This document shows, piece by piece, positions 6,446 to 8,596 of a stretch of DNA of 8,596 nt (the first letter of the stretch is position 1; every line of letters begins with the position of its first letter). The stretch is from an uncultured Ruminococcus sp. (lineage in GTDB: Bacteria; Bacillota; Clostridia; Oscillospirales; Acutalibacteraceae), in NCBI GenBank assembly GCA_902773045.1, contig CACYDE010000060.1, forward strand, positions 1 to 8,596, in the 5' to 3' direction. The position numbers and the translations under genes were made by a program. Below the pieces are notes generated by a model. That model searched no databases, was not told the origin of the DNA, and saw nothing but the letters and a program-made list of their open reading frames with translations.

Positions 6446-6473
6446 GCCCTCCCTCATCGGAGGGCTTTTTTTT
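6446..6473 (+). terminator. Intrinsic terminator of the NlpC/P60 gene
   Basis: The stem GCCCTCC (6446-6452) / GGAGGGC (6459-6465) has a 6-nt loop and is followed by eight T (6466-6473). It lies 107 nt after the stop codon. The untranslated stretch between them shows no further feature. Confidence 0.95.
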
Positions 6474-6617
6474 AATACGTGAAGATAGTTTTTTTGTTAC
6501 ATAAAATTCCGAACCCGACCGAGAGTTGACTCTTTACGGTTAGTTTTGTACCGACTTTATTGAAAGACTCGTTCCTCTTTCAAAAACCTTGTTAACTTTG
6601 CCTGCGGCGCTCGCCGC
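6468..6617. repeat. Tandem structured repeat, unit A (150 nt)
   Basis: The unit starts in the terminator T-tract and ends with the GC hairpin at 6604-6617. It is repeated immediately as unit B with about a dozen substitutions and a 3-nt deletion. It contains three hairpins. The first is GACCG-AGAG / CTCT-CGGTT (6517-6541), the second is TTGAAAGA / TCTTTCAA (6560-6567 with 6576-6583), and the third is GCGGC / GCCGC (6604-6617). No credible open reading frame or Shine-Dalgarno site is seen in it. Function is unknown; it could be a non-coding RNA, a transcription-ending island or an intergenic repeat family. Confidence 0.85.
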
Positions 6618-6623
6618 TTTTTT
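6604..6623 (+). terminator. Terminator-like hairpin at the end of repeat unit A
   Basis: The stem GCGGC (6604-6608) / GCCGC (6613-6617), with loop GCTC, is followed by six T (6618-6623). This has the form of a Rho-independent terminator on the plus strand. It would be a back-up to the one at 6446, or would end a transcript starting inside the repeat. Confidence 0.6.
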
Positions 6624-6764
6624 AACACGTGTAGATAGTTTTTTTGTTACATGACTTTCCGTACCCGACCGAAAGTTGACTCTTTACGGTCAGTTTTGTA
6701 CCGACTTTATTGAAGGACTCGTTCCTCTTTCAAAGATCTTGTTAACGCCTACGGCGCTCGCCGC
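6618..6764. repeat. Tandem structured repeat, unit B (147 nt)
   Basis: This is the second copy of unit A at a 150-nt offset. The differences largely preserve pairing. In hairpin 1 the closing G-T of unit A (6517/6541) becomes G-C (6667/6691). Its inner stem AGAG/CTCT becomes AAAG/CTTT with a one-base shift of register. In hairpin 2 an A-T pair becomes G-T (6715/6728), allowed in RNA. The terminal GC hairpin (6751-6764) loses one pair and its T-tract, so it no longer looks like a terminator. Confidence 0.85.
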
Positions 6765-6799
6765 CCCGACCGAGGGTTGTTGTTTACGGTCGTTTTTTG
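6765..6799. repeat. Degenerate partial third unit of the tandem repeat
   Basis: The stretch CCCGACCGAGGGTTG and what follows to TTTACGGTCGTTTTTTG aligns with the hairpin 1 part of units A and B. The first 40 nt or so and the rest of the unit are missing. Only this hairpin was kept. Confidence 0.65.
6767..6798 (+). terminator. Terminator-like hairpin in the partial third unit
   Basis: CGACCG (6767-6772) pairs with CGGTCG (6787-6792) across a 14-nt loop and is followed by six T (6793-6798). It has the form of an intrinsic plus-strand terminator derived from hairpin 1 of the repeat. Confidence 0.5.
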
Positions 6800-6832
6800 A
6801 CAAACTTCGCTGCTTTACTCATTATAAATACC

Positions 6833-6874
6833 AAAAACGCTCCGTCGGATCTCATTGAATCCTTCGGAGCGTTT
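6833..6874 (-). terminator. Intrinsic terminator of the GH13-DUF1653 gene
   Basis: On the minus strand AAACGCTCCG (6874-6865) pairs perfectly with CGGAGCGTTT (6844-6835). GGAT/ATCC (6847-6850 with 6859-6862) forms an inner stem, and a run of five T ends at 6833. It begins 4 nt after the stop codon. A TTT run on the other side may let it also block transcription from the left. Confidence 0.93.
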
Positions 6875-6878
6875 AATA

Positions 6879-8570
6879 TTAATCGTTATCAATGTATGTG
6901 AAGCGTCTTTCTTTTCTTCCGTCTACATCAACATCTTCTACAAAGTTTTTAAGAGGACGAACCCAAACATCACTGTTTCCGTAAAGCTGTTTATAAACTA
7001 CAACCTTCTCTTGTGTTTCCGAATCCTTAGCTACCGCAAGGACAGCATATTCATTTCCCTTAAAATGACGGTATTTTCCAAACTTCACCGTTCTTTCTTC
7101 GGGAACTTCTTCCGCAAACCCGGAAGTTTTCTGTTCGGAAATTTTCACCGGATCATCTTCAGCCGTCACTATCGGTTCCGAAATTGAACTGGAAATCTCA
7201 TTCACAAACGATTGATAGTTAAATTCACCGTTATTAAGAATAAGAACTCTCGCGCCGTTTCCGGGGATCATAACATTAGCATGATTGTTTTCCACTCTGT
7301 ACTCACTTCCGTCAAGAAGAACGTCAGTCAGAACACAGCCTCCGCTGATAGAAAAATCCGCCCAATATTCGTTATCATTCACATTCAGAACGACAACTAT
7401 CGTCTGGTCATCCGAGAACCTTTTATATATAAGCTGTTCGTTCCTGATGAGAATATTTTCATATTTTCCGTCACAAAGAGCATGGAACTTCTTTCTCAGA
7501 GCAGACAGCTTTCCAATGTGCGGGATCAGCGCTTTCGTCTTCGCCATCGGAGAAGCAAGATCGAGACACGGACGAAGCATCTCATCGCTTTCACGCGTTC
7601 TCGTTCCTTCTATCGCCCACTCGCTTCCGTAGTATATTGACGGAACTCCGGGCATTGTGAAAAGAACAGTATAAGCATTATTAAGGTGACGTGGATTTTT
7701 GAGCGTCGAACCGATGCGGTTAACGTCATGATTGTCAAGGAAATTATAAAGACAGAGATTCTGATAGATCCCGCCGTTCGAGAACTGTCTCTGAAGAGAA
7801 TGAGCGATCTCAAAGTAATTCTTGTCGTTGTGAGAAGAATAGATTCCCTTATAGCATTCATAGTTGGTCACGGAATCCATCATTTCGGGATTTGCCCAGC
7901 GGTTGTAATCTCCGTGAATGATCTCTCCCATAAGCCAGAAATCAGGATCTTTACCTTTGCAGAATCTGCGCAGAGTCTTAAAGAAATTAGGCTCGATGCA
8001 GTCCGCCGCGTCAAGACGAAGTCCGTCGATCTTAAATTCATTCATCCACATCTCGACCGCACCGATAAGGTGATCCACAACAGCCTGATTGTAAAGATTC
8101 AGCTTCACAAGATCATAATGACCGCTCCAGCCTTCATACCAGAACGGATCGTTATACGGCGAACGTCCGCCGAAATTCAGGTTCTGAAACCAACCGCAGT
8201 ACTGAGAATTCTGACCGTAATTCTGAACGTCTTTGAATGCCCAGAAATCACGTCCGACATGGTTGAAAACACCATCCAGAATAACTCGAATTCCGTTTGA
8301 ATGAAGCTCTTCGCATATTTTTTTGAAACTTGCGTTATCTCCCAAACGGCAGTCGATCGTGTAATAATCGCTTGTGTCATAACCATGCTTCTTTGACTGA
8401 AAAACCGGTCCGAGATAAACGGCGTTGATTCCCATCTCTTTAAGATGCGGGATCCAATCTATAATTTTATCTAATCTGTATTCCACCTTACCGTCGTTAT
8501 ACTCGGGGCAGCCGCAAAAGCCCAGCGGGTAAATATGATAGAACACAGCTTCTTTGATCCATTGACTCAT
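6879..8570 (-). CDS. Cytoplasmic GH13 alpha-amylase-family glycoside hydrolase fused to DUF1653
   Basis: This 563-residue protein has a GH13 (beta/alpha)8 catalytic domain (about 1-360) with all four conserved regions. Region I is DGVFNH (99-104). Region II is GLRLDAAD with nucleophile D187. Region III has acid/base E216 in LMGEII. Region IV is FLDNHD with D282. GYDTSDYY (63-70) is also typical. A beta-rich C domain (about 370-445) follows, then an acidic linker. DUF1653 (about 497-561) has GKYRHFKGNEYAVL, VVYKQLYG and WVRPLKNF. There is no signal peptide and no N-terminal CBM34-like domain. The enzyme should act on intracellular alpha-1,4-glucans or maltodextrins, by hydrolysis or transfer; the subfamily cannot be settled by eye. 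DUF1653 usually stands alone and has no known role. A weak AAAGG lies about 11 nt before the ATG. The promoter is outside the window. Confidence 0.93.
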   Translation of the reverse strand: MSQWIKEAVFYHIYPLGFCGCPEYNDGKVEYRLDKIIDWIPHLKEMGINAVYLGPVFQSKKHGYDTSDYYTIDCRLGDNASFKKICEELHSNGIRVILDGVFNHVGRDFWAFKDVQNYGQNSQYCGWFQNLNFGGRSPYNDPFWYEGWSGHYDLVKLNLYNQAVVDHLIGAVEMWMNEFKIDGLRLDAADCIEPNFFKTLRRFCKGKDPDFWLMGEIIHGDYNRWANPEMMDSVTNYECYKGIYSSHNDKNYFEIAHSLQRQFSNGGIYQNLCLYNFLDNHDVNRIGSTLKNPRHLNNAYTVLFTMPGVPSIYYGSEWAIEGTRTRESDEMLRPCLDLASPMAKTKALIPHIGKLSALRKKFHALCDGKYENILIRNEQLIYKRFSDDQTIVVVLNVNDNEYWADFSISGGCVLTDVLLDGSEYRVENNHANVMIPGNGARVLILNNGEFNYQSFVNEISSSISEPIVTAEDDPVKISEQKTSGFAEEVPEERTVKFGKYRHFKGNEYAVLAVAKDSETQEKVVVYKQLYGNSDVWVRPLKNFVEDVDVDGRKERRFTYIDND

Positions 8571-8596
8571 TTAAAAAACTACCTTTCGAAAATAAA

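Noticed and set aside
6520..6570. Promoter inside the repeat units (TTGACT at 6526-6531 on plus, TTGAAA on minus)
   Set aside because: The matching -10 regions (TACCGA on plus, ATAAAG on minus) are poor, so the strand of any transcript cannot be called.
7686..8300. 204-residue plus-strand reading frame opposite the GH13 gene
   Set aside because: It is antisense to the catalytic domain of a clear GH13 enzyme, with no family features of its own.

Overview
The window looks like chromosomal DNA of a low-to-mid GC Gram-positive anaerobe of the class Clostridia, perhaps Ruminococcaceae/Oscillospiraceae. This rests on consensus sigma-A-type promoters, strong GGAGG ribosome binding sites, AT-rich gaps between genes, a stand-alone DUF2344 protein beside a TIGR03960-type radical SAM protein, and a clostridial-style NlpC/P60 hydrolase. 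The genus is a guess. I see no phage, transposon, CRISPR, toxin-antitoxin or defence module.

Layout, left to right. (1) A minus-strand tRNA-Ser(GGA), cut by the window edge, has a perfect TTGACA-17-TATAAT promoter. Its -35 box overlaps the stop codon of the preceding gene. (2) That gene (132-1283, minus) is an unrecognised protein with two homologous domains, a Pro/Glu/Gln-rich linker, a Ser-Tyr-Gly-rich tail and a very basic end. (3) A two-gene minus-strand operon (4074 to 1581) encodes a B12-binding-type radical SAM protein and its DUF2344 partner, overlapping by 29 nt. (4) A very AT-rich divergent gap (4075-4463) holds one promoter for each direction and nine TGTWAH hexamers. Two pairs of these match the WalR (YycF) consensus TGTWAH-N5-TGTWAH. 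(5) A secreted, membrane-anchored NlpC/P60 peptidoglycan hydrolase with three peptidoglycan-binding domains (4464-6338, plus). (6) A convergent gap (6339-6878) with a strong terminator for the hydrolase, a tandem repeat of about 150 nt whose units fold into conserved hairpins, and a strong terminator for the next gene. (7) A cytoplasmic GH13 alpha-amylase-family enzyme fused to a C-terminal DUF1653 domain (8570 to 6879, minus).

The genes do not form one pathway. The radical SAM/DUF2344 pair acts together, and the hydrolase is probably controlled by a cell-wall-stress two-component regulator. The GH13 enzyme belongs to alpha-glucan or maltodextrin metabolism. The observations most worth following up are the WalR-like array, the structured tandem repeats, the GH13-DUF1653 fusion and the duplicated-domain protein with its low-complexity tail.
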